A stretch of DNA of 64,000 bases from Paraglaciecola chathamensis S18K6 (GCA_000314955.1 BAEM01000042.1:1-64000); one strand, 5' to 3'; numbered from the stretch's first letter, positions 19,151 through 28,931 are shown. Notes: generated by a model not told the origin, from the letters alone. Translations and numbers: made by a program.

Positions 19151-20002
19151 TTAGTAAATACTAAACGTTGACGGACTAAAAATAGCGAGGGTGCTAATTA
19201 ATTGCATGTTGGTAAAATCCAGCCCCGCCTCTAACGCTTCTTCATCTAAATTAAGCTCTTCATATTGCTCAGGCTCAATATTATCTAGTCTACTGTATAT
19301 TTCACCATACACATTGTTCAGCGCTAGGTTAGCAGCCAACTGGAGTATTTTCTCTTCATGGCTCTGTGCTTCATGCAATGACGCATGCTGGTGGGCTATT
19401 GGGCCATAGATCTCACTGGGGATCCCCCAAAGTTTAAGTAGCTCTGCACTTATTTCTGCGTAGGTAACACCTAAGTGTTCAGTTTGTAAGGTAACCGGAC
19501 AATTTTGTGCAGTAAAAGAGCTGCACTTAGCGGCAGTATCCGGTTCAATCTGCAATACGGCTAACTCGCCAATATTATGTAATAAACCACAAACAAACAT
19601 CTTGTCTGGGTTTTTGGCTGAGGTCTCTTGAGCGATGTACTTAGCTAACAAACCGCAACTCACACCGAGCTCCCAGAAAACACTAAAATCAACCTCACCC
19701 TCATTCATATCTTTAAACGCGTGTGAGATGCCATAGGCGAGCACTAAATCATATACTGAGTCCGTACCTATAACTTGAATTGCTTTGCTAACTGTCGTGA
19801 TCACAGTAGGGAATTTATATAGGGCACTGTTGGCAATCTTCAAAATCTGCGCTGCAACCGCAGGATCGTAATTAATAACCTCTGCTACTTCGTTAATAGA
19901 AGCACTGCCATCATCAATAAGCTGCTTAATTTTTGTGACTGAATCAGGCAATACAAATAAATCACCTGCTTTCTCGGCATACTCAAGAGCATTCATACGC
20001 AC
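19151..20002 (-). CDS. HDOD-domain signalling protein
   Basis: A 283-residue protein in which residues about 15-215 form an HDOD domain: LPDSVTKIKQLIDDG, then YDPAVAAQILKIANSALY, VISHAFKD-type helices and CGLLHNIGELAV. The metal-binding HD pair of true phosphodiesterases is only partly kept (LLHNIG in place of HD), as usual in HDOD proteins. No GGDEF or EAL domain is attached. The start is probably the GTG at 20002, with AGGA 5 nt upstream; an ATG two codons in is possible. Role in signalling is inferred from the family. Confidence 0.85.
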   Translation of the reverse strand: MRMNALEYAEKAGDLFVLPDSVTKIKQLIDDGSASINEVAEVINYDPAVAAQILKIANSALYKFPTVITTVSKAIQVIGTDSVYDLVLAYGISHAFKDMNEGEVDFSVFWELGVSCGLLAKYIAQETSAKNPDKMFVCGLLHNIGELAVLQIEPDTAAKCSSFTAQNCPVTLQTEHLGVTYAEISAELLKLWGIPSEIYGPIAHQHASLHEAQSHEEKILQLAANLALNNVYGEIYSRLDNIEPEQYEELNLDEEALEAGLDFTNMQLISTLAIFSPSTFSIY

Positions 20003-20353
20003 GTATATCCTTAATAAGATTGTGGAATAGTGTAAGTCATCGCATTCCTAGTATTCAAGATTAAAACACCTAAAAGGACGATAGGAAAAATGAAGAATAG
20101 TCATGAGGTAAATTAAATGCCATCTAAAAATACCCCTTTCTTATACTAAAGTAGTAAGCATGTTATTACATTACGCAAAAACGAATAAGATTTCCAATAG
20201 CTAAAACTACCAAGCCGCATTAAGCTCAAGAACAATTACAACAGCGAACAATTGAAATAAAAGCGAATCTAACAGCAAAGAAATGAAATACTAACTAAGA
20301 GAATAAAGAGTAGGTATAAATGTAAAATTGGGGGAGTAATAAAATAGATTAGA
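20003..20353. other. 351 bp gap between HDOD gene and tRNA-Lys
   Basis: AT-rich sequence with no open frame worth calling. It should contain the HDOD promoter and the 3' trailer of the tRNA-Lys transcript, but I see no clear terminator hairpin or -10/-35 pair. Confidence 0.4.
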
Positions 20354-20429
20354 TGGTGGGTCGTGCTGGATTCGAACCAGCGACCAATTGATTAAAAGTC
20401 AACTGCTCTACCAACTGAGCTAACGACCC
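20354..20429 (-). tRNA. tRNA-Lys (UUU), copy 2
   Basis: A 76-nt cloverleaf beginning GGGTCGTTAGCTCAG, with anticodon loop CTTTTAA, T-arm GGTTCGAATCC and encoded CCA. It is almost the same as E. coli tRNA-Lys. It lies 35 bp downstream of an identical copy and is probably co-transcribed with it. Confidence 0.97.
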
Positions 20430-20464
20430 ATCTAATTGTAACGCTTTGAATTGTTTGATTTAAC

Positions 20465-20540
20465 TGGTGGGTCGTGCTGGATTCGAACCAGCGACCAATT
20501 GATTAAAAGTCAACTGCTCTACCAACTGAGCTAACGACCC
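20465..20540 (-). tRNA. tRNA-Lys (UUU), copy 1
   Basis: Same 76-nt sequence as the neighbour at 20354, with TTT anticodon and encoded CCA. It lies 241 bp downstream of cpoB on the same strand. In E. coli the lysT tRNA operon also follows cpoB, so this is conserved order. Confidence 0.97.
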
Positions 20541-20626
20541 ATCAAATTAAATCTAACTGCTTAGCAATAAAGGAAAATTTATACCTTCCTTGCTTTGCAT
20601 CTCGTCTCTCGGTGACGAGGGCGCAT

Positions 20627-20654
20627 ATAATACTGAATTCGAAATTTCATGCAA
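20627..20654 (-). promoter_or_regulatory. Putative tRNA-Lys promoter with GC-rich discriminator
   Basis: On the minus strand TTGCAT (20654-20649), a 16 bp spacer and TATTAT (20632-20627) are followed directly by the GC-rich GCGCCCTCG. A GC-rich discriminator is typical of stringently controlled stable-RNA promoters. It lies about 90 bp before the first tRNA-Lys. Confidence 0.65.
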
Positions 20655-20781
20655 CCTTAAATTACGCTTTATTTTCATAAATCGTATCGTTTGCTTGAAA
20701 AGCATACAATACGAGGGTTGCGCGGTTATTTTTCAATCTAAATAGAGGTGAAAAATTCAAATACTATGCGTGAGCCGCTAA

Positions 20782-21534
20782 TTATTTAACGGCGTTTAAC
20801 TTAATTTCTGCCAATTTTCGCGCTGAAGAATTAGGGTACTCAGCAACAACTTTTTTCCACAATTGTTCTGCTCGCGCAATATTTGAGCGCTCTTGCTCAC
20901 AAATACCTAACTTGAGCATCGCATCTGCCCGTTTCGAGGAATCAGGAAATTGTGTTATCAAGGTATCGAACTGATTAGCAGCCGCAGCCCAATCCTGTTT
21001 ATTAAACAATAATTGCCCAAGCCAGTAATGCGCGTTAGACGCATAACTAGAGTTAGGGTAGTTCTGTAAGAACGATTGAAACTCAGGGATCGCATCATCG
21101 TAAAGCTTATCTTTTAAGATAAGATTCACCGCTTTATCGTAGGCTTGGTCTTCATTTAAGCTGGTAGCAGCCCCCTGATTAGTCTGATTAGCTTGATTTA
21201 GCTCTCCAGAGCTCTGAGCGGCACCAGGCGTCATCACGGCGGCAATACGTTTATCAATTTCTAAATACAGTTCCCGCTGACGTTCTAAAATCCGCTCTAG
21301 TTGATAATTGTGCTTCTCAATACTACCACGCAACTCATTCACTTCATTCTGGAGCAAATCAAGTTGCTCCTGAACGCGGTGTTGCTGGGCGGTACGCGTA
21401 TTAAAAAGACGTTCGAGGGTGGCTAAACGTGACTCAGTACTGCCACTGCTTACATCCGCTACAGGCGCAGGAGCCGCATTTACTGCGGCCCCAAATATCG
21501 CTGTCAGAGTAAGCGCAAGAATGCGTTTATTCAT
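20782..21534 (-). CDS. cpoB: Cell division coordinator CpoB (YbgF)
   Basis: A 250-residue periplasmic protein. Signal peptide about 1-20 (ALTLTAIFGAAVNA). A coiled-coil trimerisation segment at about 30-95 (LATLERLFNTRTAQQHRVQE onward) is followed by C-terminal TPR repeats from about 130 (AYDKAVNLILKDKLYDDAIPEF onward). CpoB links PBP1B peptidoglycan synthesis with Tol-mediated outer-membrane constriction. Last protein gene of the tol-pal operon, 11 bp after pal. Confidence 0.93.
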   Translation of the reverse strand: MNKRILALTLTAIFGAAVNAAPAPVADVSSGSTESRLATLERLFNTRTAQQHRVQEQLDLLQNEVNELRGSIEKHNYQLERILERQRELYLEIDKRIAAVMTPGAAQSSGELNQANQTNQGAATSLNEDQAYDKAVNLILKDKLYDDAIPEFQSFLQNYPNSSYASNAHYWLGQLLFNKQDWAAAANQFDTLITQFPDSSKRADAMLKLGICEQERSNIARAEQLWKKVVAEYPNSSARKLAEIKLNAVK

Positions 21535-21545
21535 AAATCCAACTT

Positions 21546-22103
21546 TTATTGATATACAAGAACACCACGACGGTTTTCAGCAAATGCAGCTGTGGTACCT
21601 GAGGTATCGATAGGCTTTTCTTCACCGTAAGACACAACTGACACTTGTGAGGCACTCACGCCAGCATTCATCAAGTATGTTTCTACAGATTTAGCACGAC
21701 GCTCACCCAATGCAATGTTGTATTCAGGTGTGCCACGGCTATCACAATGCCCTTCAATCACAACAGATTGCCCAGGGTTTTTCACCAAAAATGCAGCATG
21801 TTGGTCAAGTAAAGCATAATACTTCGAACCTACGCTAGAACGGTCAAAATCAAAATAAACAACCTGATCATCCATCAATGCACTTTTCTCTTTTTGCATG
21901 ACTTCTTCAGGAGACAACATAGGCTTCATATTGCCTGCTTGCACTTTTGCTTCTTCCGCTTTGCGATCCGCTTCTGCTTGTGCTGCAGCAACACGGTTAC
22001 GCTCTGCTGCTAGCTCTTCTTCGCTAGGACCAGACGAACAAGCAACCATTGTCACGATTGGAAGTGCAAGTGTGATGCCTTTGAATATTTTGCTAAGTTG
22101 CAT
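21546..22103 (-). CDS. pal: Peptidoglycan-associated lipoprotein
   Basis: A 185-residue outer-membrane lipoprotein. Lipobox MVAC with Cys22, then an Ala/Glu-rich linker, then an OmpA-like peptidoglycan-binding domain (about 75-185) with YFDFDRSSV, the diaminopimelate-binding GHCDSRGTPEYNIALGERRA and GEEKP. It anchors the outer membrane to peptidoglycan and binds TolB. It lies between tolB and cpoB on the same strand. Confidence 0.96.
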   Translation of the reverse strand: MQLSKIFKGITLALPIVTMVACSSGPSEEELAAERNRVAAAQAEADRKAEEAKVQAGNMKPMLSPEEVMQKEKSALMDDQVVYFDFDRSSVGSKYYALLDQHAAFLVKNPGQSVVIEGHCDSRGTPEYNIALGERRAKSVETYLMNAGVSASQVSVVSYGEEKPIDTSGTTAAFAENRRGVLVYQ

Positions 22104-22149
22104 TTTCTAATTCCTTATTATTATCAAATTTATAAATAGGTTAAACATG

Positions 22150-23505
22150 TTACAACAAAAATGGCGACCAACTTGGCGACTTAACCTGCCCATCAGAAGC
22201 GGGTAAACGCGCCTTGAAGCGACCATCTAAGGAAACCAAAGACAAAACTTGCTTACCTTGATGTAACGTACTGTAAATAATCATACTTCCATTTGGTGCA
22301 ATACTCGGGGATTCATCCAAATAGGTTTTGGTTAATACCTGAATATTTCCATTGTTTAAATCTTGCGCCGCAATATTGTAGTTCCCTCGAGTACGGTTGA
22401 CCATGACCATGCGACCACCGTCAGGGGTGATGGTTCCCCCAAGATTCATTTCACCGTCAAACGTCACCCTTCTGACACTGTTAGAAGCTAAATCTACGCG
22501 ATAAATTTGAGGTTTACCACCCCGTTCAGAACTAAATATCAAGCTCTTACCGTCAGGTGACCAGCTCGGTTCAGTGTCAATTGCACGGTTACGTGTTATC
22601 CGTTCTAGACGCTTCGAGGCGATATCCATCACATAAATCTCTGGGTTACCGTCTTTGGATAAAACCATGGCTAACTGTTTACCGTTAGGCGAGAAAACCG
22701 GTGCGCTGTTTATGCCAGAGAAATCTGTCATTTGCGTTCGGCTCATGGTGTATAAGTCTTGAATGTAAATTTGCGAACGTTTGTTTTCAAACGTCACATA
22801 AGCCAATTTAGTGCCATCTGGTGACCATGAAGGAGACATAAGAGGCTCTTTCGAGCGAAGCAGCATAGTTTCGTTTACGCCGTCATAATCGGCCACAACC
22901 AACTGATAAGGAAAAGCATTGGTTTTACGGTCACGCACAACAACATAAGCGATACGCGTCATAAACGCCCCTTTTTCACCTGTCAGTTTTTCATACACAA
23001 CATCACTGATACGATGGGCGTATTGTCTAAACCCCTCTCCTGTTATCACTGTTTGGCGGCTATCTAAAATATGGTCATTACTGTTAGTTAACTGACCATT
23101 ATTTAACGCTTGGGCCTTACCACCTGTTATTTGGCCACGAATCGCATCGACTAAAGTGAAGTTAACGCGATAGCGATCAGGTCCCTCAGGGGTAACCGAG
23201 CCAACTAAAATAGCTTCAACACCGGTTGCCGCCCAGGCTCTGTAATCTAATTCACTATCAGTATGCGGTTGACCGGGCATACTGGCTGTATCAATTGGGC
23301 TAAACTTACCACTTCGCAGTAAGTCACCGCTTATCACCTCTGATAGCGCTTCTGGCATCTGTCCTGGGCCGTTCCACTTAAAAGGAACCACCGCAATAGG
23401 ACGTGCGGAATCGATTCCTTCGGTGATGACTATTTCCAAACTTGCTTGGCTAGATGCACTTAACATCAAAGACAAAAAGGTCAAAATACGGGTAATTCTA
23501 ATCAT
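22150..23505 (-). CDS. tolB: Tol-Pal system beta-propeller protein
   Basis: A 451-residue periplasmic protein. Signal peptide about 1-22 ([15 protein letters not shown]). It has an N-terminal alpha/beta domain and a six-bladed propeller with repeated [11 protein letters not shown] / SPNGKQLAM / [11 protein letters not shown] units. It interacts with Pal and the TolA C-domain. The ATG overlaps the tolA stop as TAATG. Confidence 0.96.
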   Translation of the reverse strand: MIRITRILTFLSLMLSASSQASLEIVITEGIDSARPIAVVPFKWNGPGQMPEALSEVISGDLLRSGKFSPIDTASMPGQPHTDSELDYRAWAATGVEAILVGSVTPEGPDRYRVNFTLVDAIRGQITGGKAQALNNGQLTNSNDHILDSRQTVITGEGFRQYAHRISDVVYEKLTGEKGAFMTRIAYVVVRDRKTNAFPYQLVVADYDGVNETMLLRSKEPLMSPSWSPDGTKLAYVTFENKRSQIYIQDLYTMSRTQMTDFSGINSAPVFSPNGKQLAMVLSKDGNPEIYVMDIASKRLERITRNRAIDTEPSWSPDGKSLIFSSERGGKPQIYRVDLASNSVRRVTFDGEMNLGGTITPDGGRMVMVNRTRGNYNIAAQDLNNGNIQVLTKTYLDESPSIAPNGSMIIYSTLHQGKQVLSLVSLDGRFKARLPASDGQVKSPSWSPFLL

Positions 23506-24401
23506 TATAATTCGGGCTCTACAGTTAAATTAATATCACGGAGCTTTTCATACACATCAGCTTCCTTTGATACCGGAAGGGTACCGGCTTTGAAAACAGC
23601 AGATTTAGCAGCTCTGCATAATATAGGATCTCCACCTAATTCTTTTACCTGAATAACCAGACCAGAGGACGCCAAGCGAACATTCAACTGACAGGATTTC
23701 CCCTTCATTGAATTGTCTACAATCAGCTGACGCTGAATGGCTTGATGGATCAGTGCTTGGTACTTTTGTACTTCAGTTAACACTTGTTTACTGCGTCGTT
23801 GCTGGCGCACAGCCTGTTCTGCTTCGAGTTGATCCTGCAACGCACGTTCTTGACGTGCTTTTTCCGCCGCCTCAGCTTTCTTACGTTGCGCTTCTTTTAA
23901 GGCTTTTTCTTCCTTCTCACGAGCTTCTTTTGCTTTCCTAGCTTGCTCTTCTGCTTTCTTGCGTTCTAATTCCTTGCGTTTGCGTTCTGCTTCAGCCGCT
24001 TTCGCTTTGGCTTTTTCCTGCTCTTGCTTTTTACGCGCTGCAATAGCTGCTTGTTCCGCTTTTTTACGTTCTTCACGTTGGCGTTTATTGCGCTGCTCTA
24101 TTTCAACCGCTTCTTGCTCTTGCTGTTTGCGTTTTCGCTCAGCTTCATTCGCACGACGTTCCAATTCAGCAATCCGATCTTCTTCCGCCTTTTGCTTACG
24201 CTTTTTCTGATCTTCAATACGCTTAACTTGTTCTTCTACCGCATTCGTATCAACGGCAACCGCTTCAATCACTGGTTGCGATATCGTCATTTCAGTACTT
24301 TCTTGAGGCAATTTAAAATCCATGCCTGCAAAAATAAGTACACCAAATGCAAGGTGCAAACTCATTGATTTAATAAGCGGTAGGGGCATTTGAAACTTCA
24401 T
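23505..24401 (-). CDS. tolA: Tol-Pal inner-membrane spanning protein
   Basis: A 298-residue protein with one N-terminal membrane helix (about 10-30). Residues about 60-205 form a long charged helix of KK/EE/A-rich repeats, and the small C-terminal domain (about 210-298) includes [20 protein letters not shown]. It transmits TolQR energy across the periplasm to Pal and TolB. It is shorter than E. coli TolA (421 aa), the helical region being reduced. The tolB gene overlaps its end. Confidence 0.93.
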   Translation of the reverse strand: MKFQMPLPLIKSMSLHLAFGVLIFAGMDFKLPQESTEMTISQPVIEAVAVDTNAVEEQVKRIEDQKKRKQKAEEDRIAELERRANEAERKRKQQEQEAVEIEQRNKRQREERKKAEQAAIAARKKQEQEKAKAKAAEAERKRKELERKKAEEQARKAKEAREKEEKALKEAQRKKAEAAEKARQERALQDQLEAEQAVRQQRRSKQVLTEVQKYQALIHQAIQRQLIVDNSMKGKSCQLNVRLASSGLVIQVKELGGDPILCRAAKSAVFKAGTLPVSKEADVYEKLRDINLTVEPEL

Positions 24402-24414
24402 ATTGGAATAATGC

Positions 24415-24837
24415 CTAATTCTCAGGAGGGTCTGTCATTAAACCGACGGAAGGCGCACCCGCGCGTTGCAACAACACCATCAGCTGCACAATGTTACTGT
24501 AGGGTACAGCGCCATCACCTTTCACCACTACCGGTGTTTCAGGTTCAATACGCAAATGTGCCGCTACTAATGTCGCCACGTCAGCAGCGGTCATAGCCTG
24601 CTCTTGGTCTTCAGCGATATTTAAAAAGTAATTTCCATCAGCATCCACTGACGCGATCAATGGGGGTTTACTGTCATCTTCTAATGGCTGCGCTTCTGCT
24701 TTAGGTAAATCTACCTTAACGCCTTGTGTCACCAACGGAGCAGTTACCATAAAGATAATTAACAAAACCAACATAACATCGATGTAGGGCACAACATTTA
24801 TTTCAGACACCGGACGACGGCGTTTTCTTACATACAT
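24415..24837 (-). CDS. tolR: Tol-Pal proton channel subunit TolR
   Basis: A 140-residue ExbD/TolR protein. The single membrane helix (about 17-36) carries the proton-coupling Asp in VVPYIDVMLVLLIIFMVTAP. The C-terminal domain is periplasmic. It lies 13 bp from tolA and 12 bp from tolQ. Confidence 0.96.
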   Translation of the reverse strand: MYVRKRRRPVSEINVVPYIDVMLVLLIIFMVTAPLVTQGVKVDLPKAEAQPLEDDSKPPLIASVDADGNYFLNIAEDQEQAMTAADVATLVAAHLRIEPETPVVVKGDGAVPYSNIVQLMVLLQRAGAPSVGLMTDPPEN

Positions 24838-24849
24838 ATTCGTTGCCTG

Positions 24850-25560
24850 TTAACCTTGAGCCGGCCCATTAGTGACTGTATCTGCTTTGCTGACCAACGA
24901 TTGACGATGCAATATGCTGGAAAACTCTTCCATAAAGTTACCGTAATTATTTTCAAGCTTTTCAACCTGATGGCTAAAACGGTTATACGCAATAACAGAT
25001 GGAATGGCAGCAAATAATCCCATTGCAGTAGCGATCAACGCTTCAGCAATACCCGGGGCGACCATAGCTAATGTTGCTTGTTGCACTTCACCTAAAGCGA
25101 TAAATGCATTCATGATCCCCCACACCGTACCAAACAAACCAATGTACGGGCTAATCGATCCCACCGTCGCTAGAAAAGGTAAACGACTTTCTAAATCGTC
25201 TATTTCACGTGATAAGGACACGCGCATAGCTCGATACGTACCGTCCATTATGGCTTCTGAAGGTGTGGATGAAGACTTTCGCAGTCGAACAAATTCTTTA
25301 AAACCTGCACAAAACAAGCTAGCCATACCACCTACTGATTCGCGAGCCGCTAACTCTTGGTAAAGACGATTGAGATCAACCCCCGACCAAAATTTGTCTT
25401 CAAATTTTTTCATATCGCTTTTCGCACGACTCAAGGCCTGCGAACGCTGAAAAATAAATGTCCAAGACGCTACAGATGCAGCTAATAACAACAACATAAC
25501 TAGCTGAACTAATAAGCTAGCTTGCCAAAATAAACCAAATATTGATAACTCAGACGACAC
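24850..25560 (-). CDS. tolQ: Tol-Pal proton channel subunit TolQ
   Basis: A 236-residue inner-membrane protein of the ExbB/MotA family. It has three membrane helices: one near residues 10-35 and two in the C-terminal half carrying [24 protein letters not shown] and [24 protein letters not shown]. It forms the ion channel with TolR. The start overlaps the ybgC end by 11 bp. Confidence 0.96.
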   Translation of the reverse strand: MSSELSIFGLFWQASLLVQLVMLLLLAASVASWTFIFQRSQALSRAKSDMKKFEDKFWSGVDLNRLYQELAARESVGGMASLFCAGFKEFVRLRKSSSTPSEAIMDGTYRAMRVSLSREIDDLESRLPFLATVGSISPYIGLFGTVWGIMNAFIALGEVQQATLAMVAPGIAEALIATAMGLFAAIPSVIAYNRFSHQVEKLENNYGNFMEEFSSILHRQSLVSKADTVTNGPAQG

Positions 25561-25969
25561 TCGAAAATTCCTCTAATATAAACTCAGGAATGGCAACCGG
25601 CTTCATTCTTTGAAGCTCGACACACGCCACCCTTACTAATGCACTGACCAAGTGTTGTCCACTTGAACTTGTTATTGTTTGTTTGAACACCAAGCTAGCA
25701 CGCTTCAATTCTACTATTTCGCTTTGAATACTCAATAGCTCATTAAATCGTGCTGGAGCATGGTTGTCCATTTCGACACGTTTGACGACAAAACCAATGG
25801 ATCGTTCCAATAACCCATCTTGTTCTATTCCAAGGGCACGCAACCACTCGGTTCGCGCTCGTTCAAGAAACTTTAAATAATTTGCGTAATATACGATGCC
25901 TCCCGCATCAGTGTCTTCATAATACACTCTAATTTGATGCTCAAATACCGCTAACTTTTTATCCGACAC
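25550..25969 (-). CDS. ybgC: Tol-Pal-associated acyl-CoA thioesterase YbgC
   Basis: A 139-residue single hot-dog 4-hydroxybenzoyl-CoA thioesterase-like protein. The catalytic Asp is D21 in [18 protein letters not shown], where E. coli has D18. First gene of the operon. The start codon is GTG, with GGAG 7 nt upstream. It is cytosolic and linked to phospholipid or acyl-CoA metabolism beside Tol-Pal. Confidence 0.94.
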   Translation of the reverse strand: MSDKKLAVFEHQIRVYYEDTDAGGIVYYANYLKFLERARTEWLRALGIEQDGLLERSIGFVVKRVEMDNHAPARFNELLSIQSEIVELKRASLVFKQTITSSSGQHLVSALVRVACVELQRMKPVAIPEFILEEFSSVV

Positions 25970-26345
25970 CCTTTTACTCCTACCTGACTACACAGGCACT
26001 TTTTATAGAGCATAAATATGCAGTAACAACCTATGCTTGTGAATTTTGAAAACCAAAGAAAATATTAAAATACATAAGGTTACATGAAGCCAATCGCACA
26101 CTATCATCAAATTCTATGCGCAGCCAAAACAATGTTTTGCATAGATATTCATTTTTATTGCAAAAACTCAACTCAAATAGATTTTTGTAACAAAAAAAAT
26201 AATGGGTTAAAAAACACACTAAATACCTAACGCCATGTTTTTAAAGGAAAAATATAGAACATACTCACTTTAACAACTTTTAAACAATTAACGCCATGCT
26301 TAAAAACATTAGTTTTTCTAATGGCAAGATGGTAATTTTTCTCAA

Positions 26346-26373
26346 TTGCGGATCTTAACGACGAGGCTATAAT
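26346..26373 (+). promoter_or_regulatory. Promoter of the candidate sRNA
   Basis: TTGCGG (26346-26351), a 16 bp spacer, and a perfect -10 box TATAAT (26368-26373). It faces right, toward a plus-strand terminator about 125 bp away. No protein gene lies on this strand nearby. Predicted start of transcription is near 26380. Confidence 0.7.
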
Positions 26374-26379
26374 GATCTT

Positions 26380-26523
26380 GTTTTCTCGATTAGCAAACGT
26401 TTCCAACCGATTGTTAATCAGATGCTGATGTCGACTCCCTGTTGACTGACATGTTCCCTGGAATTTTATTCCATTCAACTTTATTTGTTGCTTTGCCCGC
26501 ATAATTTATGCGGGCTTTTTTTT
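26380..26523 (+). ncRNA. Candidate small regulatory RNA, about 144 nt
   Basis: Transcript predicted from the promoter at 26346 to the T-run at 26516-26523. Stem 1 is GATTAGCAA / TTGTTAATC (26388-26396 with 26411-26419, one G-U). Stem 2 is GTCGAC / GTTGAC (26430-26446) with loop TCCCT. Stem 3 is TGGAA / TTCCA (26459-26473). A U-rich single-stranded stretch follows, then a 9 bp GC-rich terminator stem. CCCTG occurs at 26437-26441 and 26456-26460 and could pair with CAGGG-type ribosome binding regions. This layout fits an Hfq-dependent trans-acting sRNA. Both flanking genes (ybgC, ruvB) are on the minus strand. I do not recognise a known family. Confidence 0.65.
26495..26523 (+). terminator. Strong plus-strand intrinsic terminator
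   Basis: GCCCGCATA / TATGCGGGC with a 3-nt loop, followed by eight T. The minus-strand side has no U-run (it reads AAAGCAAC), so it terminates plus-strand transcription, not the ruvB transcript. Confidence 0.9.
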
Positions 26524-26575
26524 GCTTGAGTTTTACCCTCTAAGACGCCTTCGAAATTCCTTTTTACTCCCTAAA

Positions 26576-27583
26576 TTAATTGGGTTCGTAGTCAAATCCG
26601 AAATGCAAATAGGCACGTTGGGAAACAATTCGCCCTCTGGGGGTACGCTGCAAAAAACCTTGTTGAATTAAAAAGGGTTCAATTACATCTTCAATTGTAT
26701 CCCGCTCTTCACCAATCGCCGCTGCTAAGTTATCAAGGCCTACCGGCCCACCCATAAACTTCTCGATTATGGTAGTCAGCAATTTTCGGTCCATGTAGTC
26801 AAAACCTTCTTTATCAACATCAAGCATGTCTAGCGCGGCTGAAGCAACCTGACTACTAATTTTCCCATCGGATTTGATTTCCGCGTAGTCTCGAACCCTA
26901 CGTAATAAGCGGTTACTGATACGCGGCGTACCACGAGAGCGCTTAGCGATTTCTATTGCCCCATCCTCGGCTAAATCCAGTGCTAAAAACTCTGCTGATC
27001 GCTTAACGATTTGTGTCAAATCTTTAATATTGTAAAACTCGAGACGCTGCACAATACCGAACCTGTCGCGTAACGGCGACGTTAATGAGCCTGCTCGCGT
27101 CGTCGCGCCAATTAACGTAAAAGGAGGGAGTTCGAGTTTAATTGAGCGCGCTGCTGGCCCCTCGCCAATCATAATATCAAGCTGATAATCTTCCATGGCG
27201 GGATAAAGAATTTCTTCAACGACTGGGCTCAAACGATGAATTTCATCAATAAACAGTACATCGTTTTCTTCTAGATTAGTGAGCAGAGCCGCAAGATCTC
27301 CTGCTTTTTCAAGCACTGGACCCGAGGTGGTTTTGATACTCACGCCCATCTCGTTTGCCACTATGTTAGCTAATGTGGTTTTTCCTAGTCCTGGGGGGCC
27401 AAATATCAGTAAATGATCCAGCGCGTCGCTTCGTTTGCGCGCCGCTCGGATAAAAATATCCATTTGCTCACACACATGATCCTGCCCAGTGTAGTCAGCG
27501 AGCATTTTGGGGCGAATAGCACGATCGATGACTTCATCTTCGCGAATGGCGGTAGGTTGAATAAGGCGATCTGCTTCTATCAT
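26576..27583 (-). CDS. ruvB: Holliday junction branch migration helicase RuvB
   Basis: A 335-residue AAA+ motor. Walker [11 protein letters not shown], Walker B LFIDEIHR, sensor [18 protein letters not shown], and a C-terminal winged helix including FLQRTPRGR. It drives branch migration with RuvA. It is the last gene of aspS-nudB-ruvC-ruvA-ruvB, separated from ruvA by 150 bp holding a hairpin. Confidence 0.97.
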   Translation of the reverse strand: MIEADRLIQPTAIREDEVIDRAIRPKMLADYTGQDHVCEQMDIFIRAARKRSDALDHLLIFGPPGLGKTTLANIVANEMGVSIKTTSGPVLEKAGDLAALLTNLEENDVLFIDEIHRLSPVVEEILYPAMEDYQLDIMIGEGPAARSIKLELPPFTLIGATTRAGSLTSPLRDRFGIVQRLEFYNIKDLTQIVKRSAEFLALDLAEDGAIEIAKRSRGTPRISNRLLRRVRDYAEIKSDGKISSQVASAALDMLDVDKEGFDYMDRKLLTTIIEKFMGGPVGLDNLAAAIGEERDTIEDVIEPFLIQQGFLQRTPRGRIVSQRAYLHFGFDYEPN

Positions 27584-27685
27584 GTGATTATTTACTTCTA
27601 ACAGTGGTTTTATATACAGTGCATAGTCTATGAGAGTCGAGACGGATACTCAAGGACACGCCCAAGACTAATTACACTGTGATGC

Positions 27686-27727
27686 ATTTCGCGGGCCCCT
27701 AGTAAAGATGCAAGGGGTATGCGAAAT
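27686..27727. other. Two-part hairpin between ruvA and ruvB
   Basis: An outer stem ATTTCGC / GCGAAAT (27686-27692 with 27721-27727) and an inner stem CCCCT / AGGGG (27696-27700 with 27713-27717) are separated by 3-nt internal loops on both sides. It lies in the 150 bp ruvA-ruvB gap, close after the ruvA stop codon on the minus strand. It could attenuate ruvB or process the mRNA. Confidence 0.45.
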
Positions 27728-27733
27728 AGCGCT

Positions 27734-28357
27734 TTAGAGCATTGCTCGCAACGCTTCGCGGATCAATGCTTCGCTGGTAATGTCTTTAACATACACAGAG
27801 TTAATGACTTTGCTGGCTTGCTGAGCTTTATAACCTAAGGCGATTAATGCGCTGAGTGCTTCCTCTTTGGCATCAGTCGAGGTGACAAACGTATTTTCTA
27901 TACCATTTGAGCCTTGCAGGGTGAAATCATCCCCTGCGCTTTGCTCTAAACTTAACTTTTTGAAGCGGTCTCGCATTTCAATCACTAATCGCTCTGCGGT
28001 TTTTTTACCGACACCAGGGAGTTTTACTAAGGCCGTAATATCTTCGTGAGCGACGCATTGCATAAAGTTTTGACCCGACATACCCGACAAAATAGTTAAT
28101 GCCAGTTTTGGCCCCACTCCACTGGCTTTGATCAACTCGCGAAATACTGCACGTTCGTTTTTATCCGCAAATCCAAACAGTAACTGTGCATCCTCGCGGA
28201 CCACAAAGTGCGTGTATACACTTGCTTGTTCACCCACCTCTGGTAATTGATAAAAACTGGTCATAGGGATCTGAATTTCATAACCTACTCCTGATACATC
28301 AATTAGCACTTCAGGTGGTTGTTTTTCAATTAATGTCCCGCGAATTCTACCAATCAT
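27734..28357 (-). CDS. ruvA: Holliday junction DNA-binding protein RuvA
   Basis: A 207-residue protein with the N-terminal OB fold starting [23 protein letters not shown], the double helix-hairpin-helix ([15 protein letters not shown] and [15 protein letters not shown]), and the C-terminal domain III (about 160-207) that binds RuvB. It lies 16 bp downstream of ruvC. Confidence 0.96.
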   Translation of the reverse strand: MIGRIRGTLIEKQPPEVLIDVSGVGYEIQIPMTSFYQLPEVGEQASVYTHFVVREDAQLLFGFADKNERAVFRELIKASGVGPKLALTILSGMSGQNFMQCVAHEDITALVKLPGVGKKTAERLVIEMRDRFKKLSLEQSAGDDFTLQGSNGIENTFVTSTDAKEEALSALIALGYKAQQASKVINSVYVKDITSEALIREALRAML

Positions 28358-28373
28358 ATTTATTCTCTTTTAT

Positions 28374-28895
28374 TTAGCGTAATCGACCGCGTACGGTTTT
28401 CTTCACTTGACCCGCCATTTTGATCAAATTCTCTTCACTGTGACTATGACATAAGGCCACAGCTAGTGCGTCTGCTGCATCGGCTTGCGGTGTGCCGGGC
28501 AGCTTTAAAATAAAGGTTACCATATGCTGCACTTGCGTTTTTTGAGCATTCCCATTGCCCACCACAGATTGCTTTATTTGCCGCGCCGAATATTCAGCAA
28601 CGTCTAGGCCTTGATTTGACGCCGCAACAATTGCAGCGCCGCGGGCTTGCCCTAGTTTTAGCGCTGAATCAGGGTTTTTCGCCATAAAGACTTGCTCAAT
28701 AGCAAACATATCTGGCTTGTATTGTAAGATAAGCTGGCTTACGCCATCGAATATCTGTTGCAATCGCGGAGCCAGCGCGTCTCCCTGCATTCGAATACAG
28801 CCACTACCAAGATACTGTTGTTGCCGCCCTACCCTTTGTATTACGCCATATCCAGTAATACGAGAGCCGGGATCGATGCCAAGAATAATTGCCAC
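28374..28895 (-). CDS. ruvC: Holliday junction resolvase RuvC
   Basis: A 173-residue RNase H-fold endonuclease. The first acidic residue D8 sits in [14 protein letters not shown]; further acids are in [19 protein letters not shown] and [12 protein letters not shown]. The start codon is GTG. It directly follows nudB, without the yebC gene that stands between them in E. coli. Confidence 0.96.
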   Translation of the reverse strand: MAIILGIDPGSRITGYGVIQRVGRQQQYLGSGCIRMQGDALAPRLQQIFDGVSQLILQYKPDMFAIEQVFMAKNPDSALKLGQARGAAIVAASNQGLDVAEYSARQIKQSVVGNGNAQKTQVQHMVTFILKLPGTPQADAADALAVALCHSHSEENLIKMAGQVKKTVRGRLR

Positions 28896-28931
28896 GGGTA
28901 TGATTAAACCTATTCGTTGATTGCTGCCGCT

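Noticed and set aside
23959-24368. Plus-strand frames opposite tolA
   Set aside because: Shadows of the Lys/Glu/Ala-rich tolA helix; Ser/Phe/Arg-rich low-complexity sequence.
26227-26502. 91-codon minus-strand open frame in the ybgC-ruvB gap
   Set aside because: Its start lies within the terminator stem of the candidate sRNA, and its composition looks non-coding with no family features. No ribosome binding site.
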